A stretch of 64,000 bases of DNA from Triops longicaudatus (Eukaryota > Arthropoda > Branchiopoda > Notostraca > Triopsidae), in NCBI GenBank assembly GCA_022885665.1, contig JAGQDJ010000202.1:372001-436000 (forward strand), written 5' to 3'. Positions within the stretch are counted from its first letter, which is position 1. Every line of letters begins with the position of its first letter. This document shows positions 33,900 to 47,662 of the stretch, piece after piece. A program made the position numbers and the translations under genes. The notes below the pieces were generated by a model. That model was given only the letters and a program-made list of their open reading frames with translations. It searched no databases and was not told where the DNA came from.

Positions 33900-35165
33900 G
33901 ATGGACCAAAGATGGCAAGGACCATCTCTCCCCAGGGGCTTTGCCGGAACCTGTTCTGTACGGACTTTCTCTGTGCACATTACAACTACTTACAAAAACG
34001 TGCCTCCCATAACAACATTCACTTTCAGTTTCACTTTCATGCACCTATCTATATGGTTAAAAAAAAACAGCCTCCTATCTTTTCGGCTTTATGCAGCTCT
34101 TGCCAGAAACCTCATACTGGAATTTAAGAAAAATACTGTAGAGTATTTGCATTAACGTTTGCTTCTCAAGAAATGACATTCAAAAAGTGGACTGAAATGC
34201 GGTCTTATGTTTAATAACGTTTTCTTAATACAACAAGTTTAAAGACTAACACTGAGAAAAACGTTAAAATCATGTATAGAAGATAACCAGTTTAATTTTG
34301 TAACAAAAAATAAGTGGGCAAAACGTTCGGAAGAAACTCTTCTCCTACTCCGCGCAGAAAAGCAAGGTATCGCCTTTTTTTTTCCTTCAGAAACTTTAGA
34401 CGGTGGACGAAAGCGAAAGGAACAACTTTCTCGCACTTTTTATAGCTGTATGGGATTTGTTTCATTTGTTCTTTGTGAAGATTTTTCCCTCCTCGCGTTT
34501 GACACCTAACAGTGTGTGAAAGATTTCCGAGGTTTCCTGAGATTTAAATCATTCGGAGCTGCCATAAGAAAAAGAGTTTGGTACCATATTTTACATTTTC
34601 ATCGTACGTAAACAAAAAGTGAAGCAAAACCAATTGAAGTCAGAAAGTAACGTAACAAAAATGCCGTTGACTTTCCTATACAAGTCGTGTAGATATGAAA
34701 AACGAAACGACCTTTTCCCATGACCCATTAGAAGTCGACGAGTACTTAGTTCTATACAATGACTGATGAATTTTCACTGCATACGTAACGTTTTGTATTA
34801 TACTGCGTTATTAAACACAAAACATCAACGTGTGATTTTACGTATATAGATTATGGGGGTACAAAATAAACGAGAAATCGCAGCGAATGCAAATGCACGG
34901 GACAAGGCAACTAAGCAATGACACAGCAGTTATTAAAGTACAATTCACTACTAATTAGACAATATGAACAAAACTCATAAGTTTAAGCAATGAACAACTC
35001 TAACTCATGAGCAAAAGAGTTTTACAAGAAGAATGGACACTGTATCATAGAATACGTGCTTTGTAATGGATTCTAAGTGTTTTTCTACACTATGTAAAAA
35101 GCGGGGGGCAAGAACCGTAGCTCATACCTGACACCCAGCAATGAAACATAAAAATGTTTTCTTTC
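33900..35165. other. Intergenic, about 1.3 kb
   Basis: No gene recognised; open frames near 33841-34155 and 34239-34436 look accidental. Confidence 0.4.
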
Positions 35166-36341
35166 CTATCGAAAAGACAAAGAAACATAACGATAGTAGG
35201 TGTCATAACCGTGATATGTGCCTGTTCTTTGCCCATCAGCCAACAAGAGCAAGTTGGTTTTCTGATTGCAAATATCTATAGATGATGCGGGTATTTTCCA
35301 AAAAGCTCCGCACGTACTCTTGACAAAAGAACTGTTTATGAGAGGTGGGAAGAATCCATCCGGTCCAAGTCCCGCAACGACTTGGTAACTACCTTCGACG
35401 GTCAATGTTCCGTCAGGTGCAATGTCAAAACCATTGTATTGGGTAGTCCAACCTATTAGAGACTGGGGATTTTGATATTGTAATATACGATTACTAATTC
35501 GCACTAAGGCAGATAAGTTTGGAAAGTCAATACTAGAAACATAGTCATTCCATCGAGATCCTTCCGACGTGCTAATCTTTTGAGTGGTAGACCCGAATAC
35601 AGTAACCTCATTTGCGCCGGCGTAGGAAAAATAGTTTAAAGTAACAAAATTGATGAGAATAGCTGTATAACCTTGTAGGCAATTCACTGTGATATTCGTT
35701 CCGTTGGAATAACCTGACGGCCACACCGGCATCTGACCATCTACGTTCCAAATTCATGAGCTATTCATTCAATGCTTTCCCAAAAATTACCTGCGACAGT
35801 GCCATATAAGGTCTTATACTCCCAACAAGTACGAGGTTTGGGCTCGATCGTCGTGATAGCGCAATTCGTTTCGTTATGACAAGTCGTTGCGTCATTGATT
35901 CGATCACCGGAAAGCTTGGCCCATAGGGAGCCGTCAATAACGTTGGTGTCCGTATACAATTTTACGTTATTGAAGTCACAAATGTCTTCCAAATAAATGT
36001 AACACATCTGATGACCATCAAGATCTGTGAATGCTTGGCAAGCCTTGCAGCTCTCTTGCAAGGCGCAAGACCGTTGACATTGCAACTTGTCCACATTCCT
36101 TAGTGCTTATCAGACAGTTTTATTAACGTACTGAGAGCAAATGACTTACTTTTTTTCGAAGCTGACAAGCTCATAGCGTTCTTGTAGCATGTATTTGTCA
36201 GAAGATAATGGCCGCTGGTTTCAACGCACTCGACGCAAGCTAATAAAATGCGGAATGGAATAATATCTTTAATTTCTTAGCAAGCATACCAAGACATATG
36301 ACATAAGAAATAAAAGCAGCAATTTGGAATAAAATAAGCAT
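35166..36341 (-). CDS. Secreted cysteine-rich protein with PAN/apple-like module, family not recognised
   Basis: Four exons, 36341-36290, 36239-36150, 36105-35791 and 35740-35166 (TAG), give 343 residues. MLILFQIAAFISYVICL is a signal peptide ending near the first junction. Residues about 20-110 have the cysteine spacing of a PAN/apple-like module (LQCQRSCALQESCKACQAF, then MCYIYLEDIC). The C-terminal ~200 residues (about 145-343) carry N-glycosylation sequons (NGT, NIT, NSS), few cysteines and no motif I can name. No transmembrane segment follows the signal peptide, so it should be secreted. The acceptor at 36106 was chosen over a nearer AG because only it keeps the frame. Confidence 0.8.
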
Positions 36342-38339
36342 TTTATTTCGTCCGTGAAATTTGCTATACTCTTCAACTTATCACTCCGAATATTCGAGAT
36401 AAACTAGCGTAGTTCTCACTTTCGGTGCGGAGAACCTTCGTTAAAAACTGCTATGCTTGCTTTAATACTCTTTTTATTAGCTTCTGCATCGAAATTTCTT
36501 TCCTCAAAATCCTATAGTGTTGTTACTCCTAAAAGCTCACTTCTTTTAGCCTAACAATAACCGCGATTGTCGTTTTCCTCGTGTATCGCGCTATAGCATT
36601 CAACAAAACTTTCAATAGAGGCGTAACTTGGACACTTACGACGCTTTGGCGCTAGATAAAAACATGCCGTTTTATTAGTTACCTGCAAGCACGACAAGAG
36701 AAAAAGTACTTTTCTTTTATACACTTTCAAGAAAGTAGAACGAATGAATACTGATCGATAGTATTTCAAGTTAGACTCGGAGCCTTTGGTTTGCATGGTA
36801 TTTAGGGCCCATTTGTACAACATGTGTACCCCATATTTGCAGAACGAATAGAAATTAACCTTGACATGCCCTACTACCGGAATAAGTGCGACGGTCTTGC
36901 TCGAGAACATGAGAAAAACTTATACATTCTGTAGTAAAAAGGCAGTTTTGTACTCCCTCAGTTCGTTTCTCGGAATTAAACAGCACAAAGGAGCTCTGAA
37001 CACACATACAATAGGTTAAAGGGACGGCGTTTCAGGAAAGCTGCAATCCAGGAAAGGTATTCCAATTTACTGAATTGTGAACGGATTTAAACTTTTACTT
37101 AGTGTGTTAATTAAAATGCGAGGCGAACCATATACTATTATTACTATTATTATTATAATAGTTATTATTACTGCTGTTATTACTACTATTATTGTTATTA
37201 TTATAATTATTTTTGCTACTATTATTACTGCTACTTTCTTTCATTCTACTTTTACTATTGTCTTTATAATTACTTTCTAATATTATAACTAATATTACTA
37301 CTATTACTTTTATTACCATTAATAATATTTTTACTACTATTGCTATCATTCTTATTGTCAGTATTATTATTAAATGTATTATTATATTATGTACTGGACA
37401 AAGAAGGTAGGGCCATACTGGCCGTATTTCGCAAATACGGCATATTCGAATAAAAATCGGCGTTTCACTATATATAAAATTGTCTACCTTAGAAAATTTG
37501 ACTACAAATGACTTTTACTTCTGTCTGTTTATTTTCATTCATACTTTGGCTCATTCGCCGCTCTCTTCTTTCAAGTTCTACAAAAAATGAACAACGAAAC
37601 AAAATGTGTTCGTATGTGTGTGCAAGGTCGTTAAACGTAGTAAAGCACCTTGGGATAAGCACAATGATCACCCTTTCCTCTTCGAAATTCAAACAAAAGA
37701 ACGACCTAATTTGTAGACTACACCTGACACATATGAAAGAAGACTTTTTTCTCACAGGAAATCCTCGCAAGGATTAATGGCTGATAGAAGTAGTGCAGCG
37801 AAATTAGGGGAAATACTTTTGCACTTCAGAAACATGGAAATATTTTTCTTGTCACTTTCTTTTAAATTAAGAGAAAATAGAAATCACAGGTTAAATTTGT
37901 GGGGCCCCAATTACACATAAGGAACCTTTTTATAAGCCAATAATCCCTAAACCCCTCCCCATAAAGAAACGAACATAAAAAATCAACTTTTTTCTCGTTA
38001 AAAGGCATAAGATGAGACGACATGAAATTTGAAAGCCACTTTGGCAACTGATTTTTCCTCACTTTTGTCACAAAACCCTGAATTCCTCCTTCTCTTGTCT
38101 TTCTAGCGATACTTTAGTCTGACAATGTAATCATACACTTCTGCTTTCAACGACTAGCAAAACACTTTCTAAAGTCTTCCGAAAACAATAAAACTGAGGG
38201 AACCAAACCTATAAAAATGCAAGTTCTCATATTTGCGTTCTTCTTCTTTCTGTACTACGCTTCCCCTAGATAACAAACAAAAGATTCTTCCCGGAGGAGC
38301 GATTGGAATTTTTTGGGAGAAGGCTATTCCTCTGTCTTT
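36342..38339. other. Intergenic, about 2 kb, with a degenerate trinucleotide tract
   Basis: No gene supported. A minus-strand open segment at 36551-36675 has a possible ac acceptor and four cysteines but no start exon. Position 37132-37390 is the ATT/ACT tract listed separately. Confidence 0.4.
37132..37390. repeat. Imperfect (ATT)n/(ACT)n trinucleotide microsatellite
   Basis: About 260 bases of interspersed ATT, ACT, GTT and TTA triplets, strongly strand-biased, with short non-repeat breaks at about 37235-37285. Confidence 0.85.
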
Positions 38340-40865
38340 TTAAGATGGTTGACACGAAGGAAGCTTCCTAATGCGTAATGCTTGCTTCCACCGCGCTCGC
38401 CTTCGCCGTCTTCCGCGTTTGTTGGCTTCACTACCCGAAGCGTTCATATTGGCACTACAATGGCCATGAGTGGGACTGGGCGGAGCACTGCGTGTGCCGG
38501 CACTGTTCGCTAACGCTTGAGCAGCCGCTGCTTGCAATTTTCGCGCTTCTAATAGTCAGAAAAAAAGAAAAACATTAACAACGCTAAATAAATTCCGCAA
38601 TCCAAGTCCTTTCAAAATATTATAAGTTCAAGTAAGGTTTTCAACAGTTCATATTACAATCGGTTAAGTTTTTAACGGTGTTCTTTTTGAGTGTCCCAAA
38701 CGTTAGTAACCTTGTTTAGTTTGATCACCATTAATTTCCCAGTCTTTTTAAATCTTTTTTTTTAAGGCAATGTGAAGGCTTTCGCTTGTTGCTTTTCAAC
38801 CAATAGTTGCAAACAGAATTTACACTGCTTACAGTAACGAACAGTTACCCGAGTTTTTTTCCCCCGAATAAACACAAGATTTATACGTATCAAGATATAA
38901 AGTAGCAAAACTCTTAGGTACATGATTGAGTACGTGAACGCAATTATGAAACTAACAACACATCACGAAAAGGAGCAGAGCAACTGCATAACGGCACAAC
39001 TTACAGCCATAAAAGGGGAAGTTTATTACCGTGTAAATCGTGTTCTGTGTAATAATGAGCATCTTCATCATCCTCGTCATCTAAGTCCGTGTTTCCGTGC
39101 AGCGCTTCCAAATAACTGATCATGGTCATGCTTCTTAACTCGTCACCAGCCAGGGGCGGAATTCCAATCGCCGGTTCACTCCTATTATGCTTTTTAACGA
39201 CCCAACTGAAAAAATAAAAGAAAATAATAAATAGGCACACTAAACTTAGTTCCACCATAATACACTTAGTGGCTAAATTCAGTGAATCAATACAGAAAAA
39301 TATTATAAAACACACGAATTACGACGGAGGTCTCTTGTACTTCAGACTTCACAATTCGTTTCCACGTTAAGGAATATAAGATATCCAGTTAAATGACGCT
39401 AGTAATAACTATAAAAACTCTAGCAACTTGTAATTACGTTTATACCAGTAATTGTCTTCAACAGTCGAACGTATCAAGCAAGTGAGGGTTAATTTCACTA
39501 AGCTTGTAAGGCACGAAGACTGATCTAGCTCATTCGGAGCCTTAAGTTGTGTTGTTACAAATAGTTACTGTTGAATTTTTGTACAATTAAATTTCGTTTT
39601 CAGTCTTCAGAACTATTACGACTTCTATGGAATTAGAAATGGAATTAAAAATTCTTACTCATGGTGTTTGATTTCTTGCAAAGAGAACCGAACTGCAGGG
39701 TCTTTGGCTAGCATTCCTTTTAATAAGGACGACAAAGGAGCGTCAACTTCTGGCGGCATTTCAAATTCGCCTTTCCCGATGTTTTCGAATAATTTAAAAA
39801 TATTGTTCCCTTCAAACGGATACTTCCCGGTCGTAACATTAAACCTACAAGAACAGAAGCACATATTTCAATAAAAACACACAAACGGATTTCGTCCAAT
39901 AAACGCTGACAAATGTGCCTTCGTGTAACAAGCTTTGTCGGTACACAATTAAATTTGTAGCACCAAAGGAGAAAAAAGAGGGGAAACACCAAATGCGCTA
40001 ATAAGTTTTAAGTTTTCGCTTACAAGGTGACACCTGAAGACCAAACATCCACTTTAAAACCAGAAAAGTTCTCAACTCCGTTGGCTACTTCCGGAGGCTG
40101 AAACGCAGGCGATCCTTGACTTGTTTGACAACTACATTCGCTTGCGAAGACATCCAAATGCTTCAAAGAAAAGAATTGCCTTAGTTTTACGTTTTCAATC
40201 CACTAACACAGTCCGGTTGAAAGTCTTACTTCCGCTACTCCAAAATCCGAGATTTTCAACGTGCCACCATTGGTCAGCAGTAGATTGCCAGGCTTGATAT
40301 CTTTATGGACAATTCCTTGGCTGTGCAGGTACTCGAGGCCGTTAATTAATTGGCAAAAATACCTTAAAGATAAGTGTGTTTTTTTAAAAAAAAAAAACAA
40401 AAAAAAACGGTAAGATGGAATTTATTACCCATGGGCTTGCCAAATGGGAATTTTTTTCTGTGGGGCGTTTTCTAACAATTCTTGCAATCCCGACACGCAG
40501 TATTCTAAGACGAGATACATTTTCTGCTTTTCAGGATTTTCTAATACGTCGCACAGTTTGATAACGTTAACGTGTTGAAGTCTTCTTAATAACTGGATTT
40601 CGCGTTGGACGTTTTGCTCGCCGTTAGGAATTCGTTTCAACTTCTTTCTCTTGAGGATTTTTACCGCTCGCCGACACAAAGTCTCTGTATCCAGGACTTC
40701 TTTCACTTTGCCATAGCTGCCTTCGCCTAACATGTCGCCCATCACGTACTTGCCAATAAATTTGCATTTTTTCTTCCGCGCTTGGTAAATAATTTGTTCG
40801 GAGTCTATCTTGTGAATAAATAATGTATCATCCTCGTCCAAGCCTAAATGGTCTTCCATGGCCAT
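38340..40865 (-). CDS. STK11: Serine/threonine kinase LKB1 (STK11)
   Basis: Master upstream kinase of AMPK and related kinases, acting with STRAD and MO25 in polarity and energy control. Six exons, 40865-40429, 40362-40230, 40160-40024, 39844-39659, 39205-39030 and 38548-38340 (TAA), give 425 residues (human 433). Kinase motifs: glycine loop GEGSYG (48-52), RAVKIL with Lys69, HKDIKPGNLLL with Asp167, SDFGVAE (184-190; human has SDLG), then QGSPAFQPPEVANG. LKB1-specific blocks include YVMGDMLGEGSYGKVKEVLD and YPFEGNNIFKLFENIGKG. The tail is basic (RGRRRRRARWK) and ends LPSCQPS, placing Cys at position -4 as in the prenylated human tail. ATGs at 40865 and 40859 both fit; the upstream one is given. 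Confidence 0.96.
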
Positions 40866-43473
<2,608 letters not shown>

Positions 43474-45241
43474 ATGTGTGGAGGCTTTACCTGCTCGAAA
43501 AACTCGCTTTTTGCGCTGAATATATTCTATATTGTAAGTTTCGTTTCATAAAAATAACTGCTGACAAAATTTATTAACTGCTCTCCTTTTAGTTGGTGGG
43601 ATTTATTTTAATTGGCGTTGGAACTTACAGCCGAACAGTTGGTTATGTTTCTAGCGTCCCAGTTGTGGGAGGCATTGTTGCCTGCGGTGTATTTCTGTTA
43701 ATGATCGCCGTTTTAGGCCTCATCGGCACTGCTAAGCATCATCAAGTCCTCCTCTTCTTCGTAAGTTTGCTGTTTCGGCTTCGAAATAAGCACTAGTAGA
43801 AGCACGAGTTTATTTTATAACCATAAGCGCCAGAATGTAATCATTTAATCTTTAAAATGTTACTTCTTATGGCGACTAGGGATAGTAAGTTCAGTGGCGT
43901 GCATTTCATTTTTATCGATCTTTGTACGCTACAACTTACTTTTTCGCGTAGGTTTCTTTATTTATTTTTATTACCAGGCATGAGCGTAGCTCGTAGCCGT
44001 CTATATTTGTACAGCAGCTAATTGAGCGACTCTAGTCAAGATACTATATTTTTTATCTTACTTTGTTTTACGAATTTCAATTAATCCTTTTTATTACCCA
44101 ACTCCAGTACATGGTGGTTCTCTTTTTGCTGTTCATCATCCAATTCAGCATTGCTTGCGCTTGCTTAGCATTCAGTAGTGACCAACAACAATTCCTAGCC
44201 GCGCAGGCATGGAACAATTCTGGAGATGCTGAAATTGATACCTTCCAAGAGACCTTCAAGTGTTGCGGTTTTGCTCCGGATGAACCAGAACATAATATTT
44301 ACTACAAGAAATTTAATACTACTGAAGTAATTTCTCTAGCTCCATTTTTGAAAAGGAAAAAGTAAACTCGTTTTTCTGGATTAATTTAGTGTCCTGGCGG
44401 AAAACCCGATAATAGCAGTGTATATAGTGACAATTGCTGGTCTAAAACACACGACATGATCAGTTACGCATTCCGTGCCTCTGGAGGAGTTGGCCTCTTC
44501 TTTTCTTTCACTGAGGTAGTTTGATAATCGATATAGATAATCATTATTGGATCTATTATTCAGTTTACACTGTCGCTTTTCAAACCCTTTTTGTTTCCAT
44601 TTAACGACTTTCTGTTCTGGCATTTTTCCCTGTCCGGGTGACTTCTGTCTTATATCACGTTCTCTTTTCTGGTGTTTTCTCCCATTTTCTCAATCTTTTC
44701 TCAAATTTTCCTCCGTATTTCACGTCTAACAACTATAAAACGTTGAAAACCCAACTACCAGTTTGTGGGCGTGTGGTTGACTGTCCGCTACCGAAACCAA
44801 AAGGATCCACGAGCTAACCCTTCCGCTTTCCTCTAACACACCAAAACCTGCAAAGTCCTAATTATGAAAAACAGGGGGAGGGGCATCTCACAGTGAACGC
44901 AATTTGTACTATATTGTCAGGTATTCAGATTTTCACAAACTGCTTTGTATCAAGGAATTGTCTAGTCGTGCCTGTCGTGTTAATTTTGTGCTTACATTTA
45001 GGTTTCTGTTTTTGATAATTTTAATTAATTTATTTTCGTCATCTCGAAGTGTTTTCGTAAAGGTTTTAAAACACGAGTTGAAGAAAATTTGCCACGCAGT
45101 GAGCTTTAGTTGTTTTGTTGCATGAAACTGCAAATACTGTATTGAAACTTATGTGTTTTTTTTACCATTTTGCAGCTCGCTGGATTTATTACTGTATACC
45201 GCTACCGTAATATGATTAGTCCTATTTCGCAATTGGAATGA
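43474..45241 (+). CDS. Tetraspanin, TSPAN13/31 type
   Basis: Four-helix membrane organiser. Exons 43474-43533, 43593-43760, 44108-44326, 44390-44515 and 45176-45241 (TGA) give 212 residues. The start MCGGFTCSKNSLFALNI is near-identical to the TSPAN13/31 N-terminus; TM1 is VGFILIGVGTY, TM2 GIVACGVFLLMIAVLGLIG followed by TAKHHQVLLFF, TM3 MVVLFLLFIIQFSIACACL. The large loop has FKCCGF (the CCG signature) and a later CPGG plus single C; the last helix starts GGVGLFFSFTE. The protein ends in a short cytosolic tail. The exons are split by short introns except the last (660 bases). Confidence 0.93.
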
Positions 45242-45604
45242 ATGGATTGAAACCGGAACATTGTGGGCCAAAGAACCGTCTTTGTCTTTACACTAAAATG
45301 TTGGATGTATTTTTTTTTTCTGCTGCAGGTTACTTTTCTGTTTAAAATATTTGTCAATAACATTCCGTTCATGTACGAAAGGCGAAAACAAAGACATGTA
45401 ATTTGGCGTTTTATATATTTGGCCATAAAAGTCGATACTTTTTAAAATATTGTTTGGATTTAAACCTAAAAGTGTTCCACTTCTAATCACTTTTTCTTTG
45501 TGTTCTTAAAAATCCACAAACTTTCATTGATCCGGAAGAATATTAATAAAATAAATACGTGGGATATATGGCAAAAACAATTTATTACTGAATTTATTGA
45601 AGAG
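45242..45604. other. Convergent 3' regions of tetraspanin and ZNF830
   Basis: Nothing beyond probable 3' UTRs: AATAAA-type signals occur on the plus strand at about 45546 and on the minus strand (TTTATT) at about 45581-45595. Confidence 0.5.
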
Positions 45605-46796
45605 TTATCGAAAGGTCTTTTTAGACCGCCAGTCAAACAAATCTGAAACGTCATCCTCTTCTCCACTGGATGAGGATTCTTCACGCTGAGCAGGAGCAGT
45701 TCGTTTACTGAGTAATTCTTCCTTTTTCTTCACCAGGTTAATCACCCTAGAGATGGCAAATGGATTAATTATTAGTTACAGTAGATAACATTGGACCATA
45801 TTTCGCTGAGATACGAGTTTTGAGCATCACAGAAGGAAGATTGTTTTGAAACCTAGGTCAGACGCTGTATGCAGAAATCATCAAAAAGATACCTAGACAA
45901 CTTGGCCATTTGTTCATCGATTTCTTCCAACGTCCTTTCTTTGCTCGATTCTTCGACATCTTCTTCGACCAAGGTCCTGGCTTCTTGTTCCGCTTCAGCG
46001 ATTTCTTTCGTAAATTTATCCCATTCTTCCTGGCTGGGATCTTTGTACTCCACTTGACGAGCTTTTGCATCCGCTACAGGATCGTCAAAGAAGCCTGAAG
46101 GAATTGGACCCGCTTCCGTCTTCGTACTAGTAGTCGTTTGCGCGGGAGCTGGATACGCAGCTGGAATAGGAACTGCTGGTTTAGGTGCCGTATTTTGCAA
46201 GGTATCTGGAACTGGGGCAGGGGTAGTCTTTTTCAAAATGCCTTTGATAGGCTTGGAAGTACTGGAAGGCGCGGAGGTACTTGAAGATTCAAAAAAATCT
46301 GCCGGGAGTCCAGAAGCTGTGCTGGCGTTACTCTTGTCGCTTGTTGGTTTGGTAGCTTGAGGAGTGGGATCTTCATACTTTCTTTTAGCAGGCGCCACAG
46401 GAGCGATGAACTCGGGTTGTTTAGGCTTTTCTTTCTTTTCTTTTAAGGCTACAATATTCTCGCGGTGTTGTCTGCCATTCATATGGGCAGTCCATACCAA
46501 TTCACTTTTGACAACGGTGTTGCAAACGATACACAGTAGCTGACCTGCACTGTTATACGTGTTATCACAAAGGTTAAAGAAAATATCAATACTATTTATA
46601 AATACATATCAATTGTAACATTTGGAATGGCCGTTCTTCGTCCTTAAAGTATGCAAGGGTGTTGAACCTCTTTAAATTAGAATTTTGTAAAAGGATATTT
46701 GGCAAGTGGCGAATCTATCTTCTTCTTCGTTAAGCTTAATTTTGCTGGCTTTGATGACGATTTTGCGTCCGTATTTGAAACAGTTTTGCTTGACAT
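45605..46796 (-). CDS. ZNF830: Zinc finger protein 830 (CCDC16-like), with a U12-type AT-AC intron
   Basis: Nuclear C2H2 protein associated with the spliceosome and embryonic survival. Exons 46796-46699, 46558-45893 and 45746-45605 (TAA) give 301 residues. The family start KKIDSPLAKYNSAGQ is made only if the first intron (46698-46559) is read as AT-AC: donor ATATCCTT and acceptor AC. No GT occurs between the conserved AKY region and the next stop, so a GT-AG solution fails. The single zinc finger is CIVCNTVVKSELVWTAHMNG followed by RQH (two Cys, two His). A Pro/Ser/Thr-rich linker with SGLPADFFE and IPSGFFDDP follows, then a charged coiled coil (QEEWDKFTKEIAEAEQEA) and a basic end. Human ZNF830 has 372 residues, so the linker is shorter here. 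Confidence 0.92.
46559..46698 (-). other. U12-type AT-AC intron in ZNF830
   Basis: 140-base intron. The donor matches the U12 consensus (ATATCCTTTT). A branch-site-like TTCTTTAAC (46573-46581, one mismatch to TTCCTTAAC) sits about 15 bases before the terminal AC. Splicing here restores the codon AA|G and the frame AKYNSAGQ. Confidence 0.85.
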
Positions 46797-47662
46797 TTTG
46801 AATTGTTTACACACAGCGTGTTTTCCTTTCTAGAAGCATCGTATCGCTGGAATTCGATTACGATGGATCTGACGATATTTGCGGGTGATATCATGATTAC
46901 TGGATCATGGGCGGGTAAATTCAAGGTACGTGTGATGTGAGGGTAAACTTCAAATCTGTCCGACTGTATTTCTCAGATTCGTGCAAAAATAAATAAATAA
47001 AGCAAGACTATGACAGTTTATAAACGGCGGTATTTCATTTTACCCCTTCGATTCCTAGTTTCCCATCCTTACCTACGCGCCTACGTAAAACCATGGGAAA
47101 GTTAATGGAAAAGATACGTCAGTTACGTTAGATTCGTCCAAGATTAAGTTCAAGAATCTTTATTTGTACGTTTAGGGCAATTTTTACACATTGCAAGCTC
47201 TTTTGAAACGAAAAAATCGAGGGGGAAGGTAGAGAAGAGAATATGTGGACGGCTTCCAGAAAGTCGCTCCAATGTCAAAGTCGCACCGTAGAAAATATCG
47301 TTAATTAAAATTCGACTACGTAATCGCAGATGGGAACTTGTATTGCACATTTAAGTAGAACAAAATATTACATGGCACTCTTCTTGCTTCTCCGACCTTA
47401 ACTGCTTTGGCTATTCATACAAACACCATTTTAACACCGGTAAAGTTTTTTTCACCACGTATGCTTATGACTAGTGTTTAGCAGGGTGCAATTATTGATT
47501 TATTACACTAAAAGCTTCTTCGTGGAATGAATGGTTCCCAAGGATCTTCTTTCTCTAAATTTTGTACTTTACATAATGTGCAAGGGGCTCTTTAAGTTTT
47601 GCAACGAACGCCCCACAATACTTTTGCTTAAAATCCGCCGAGTTTGCACTTAGTACCACAGG
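46797..47662. other. ZNF830 5' flank and HR96 3' UTR
   Basis: No additional gene. A minus-strand poly(A) signal (TTTATT at 47159-47164) about 500 bases after the HR96 stop suggests a 0.5-kb 3' UTR; the rest is the ZNF830 promoter region. Confidence 0.5.

Noticed and set aside
36551..36675. Four-cysteine minus-strand segment (NKTACFYLAPKRRKC) that might be the last exon of a small secreted protein
   Set aside because: An acceptor-like cag precedes it, but no signal-peptide exon or second supporting exon was found.
37077..37349. Ile/Thr-rich and Asn-rich frames on both strands
   Set aside because: Products of the ATT/ACT microsatellite.
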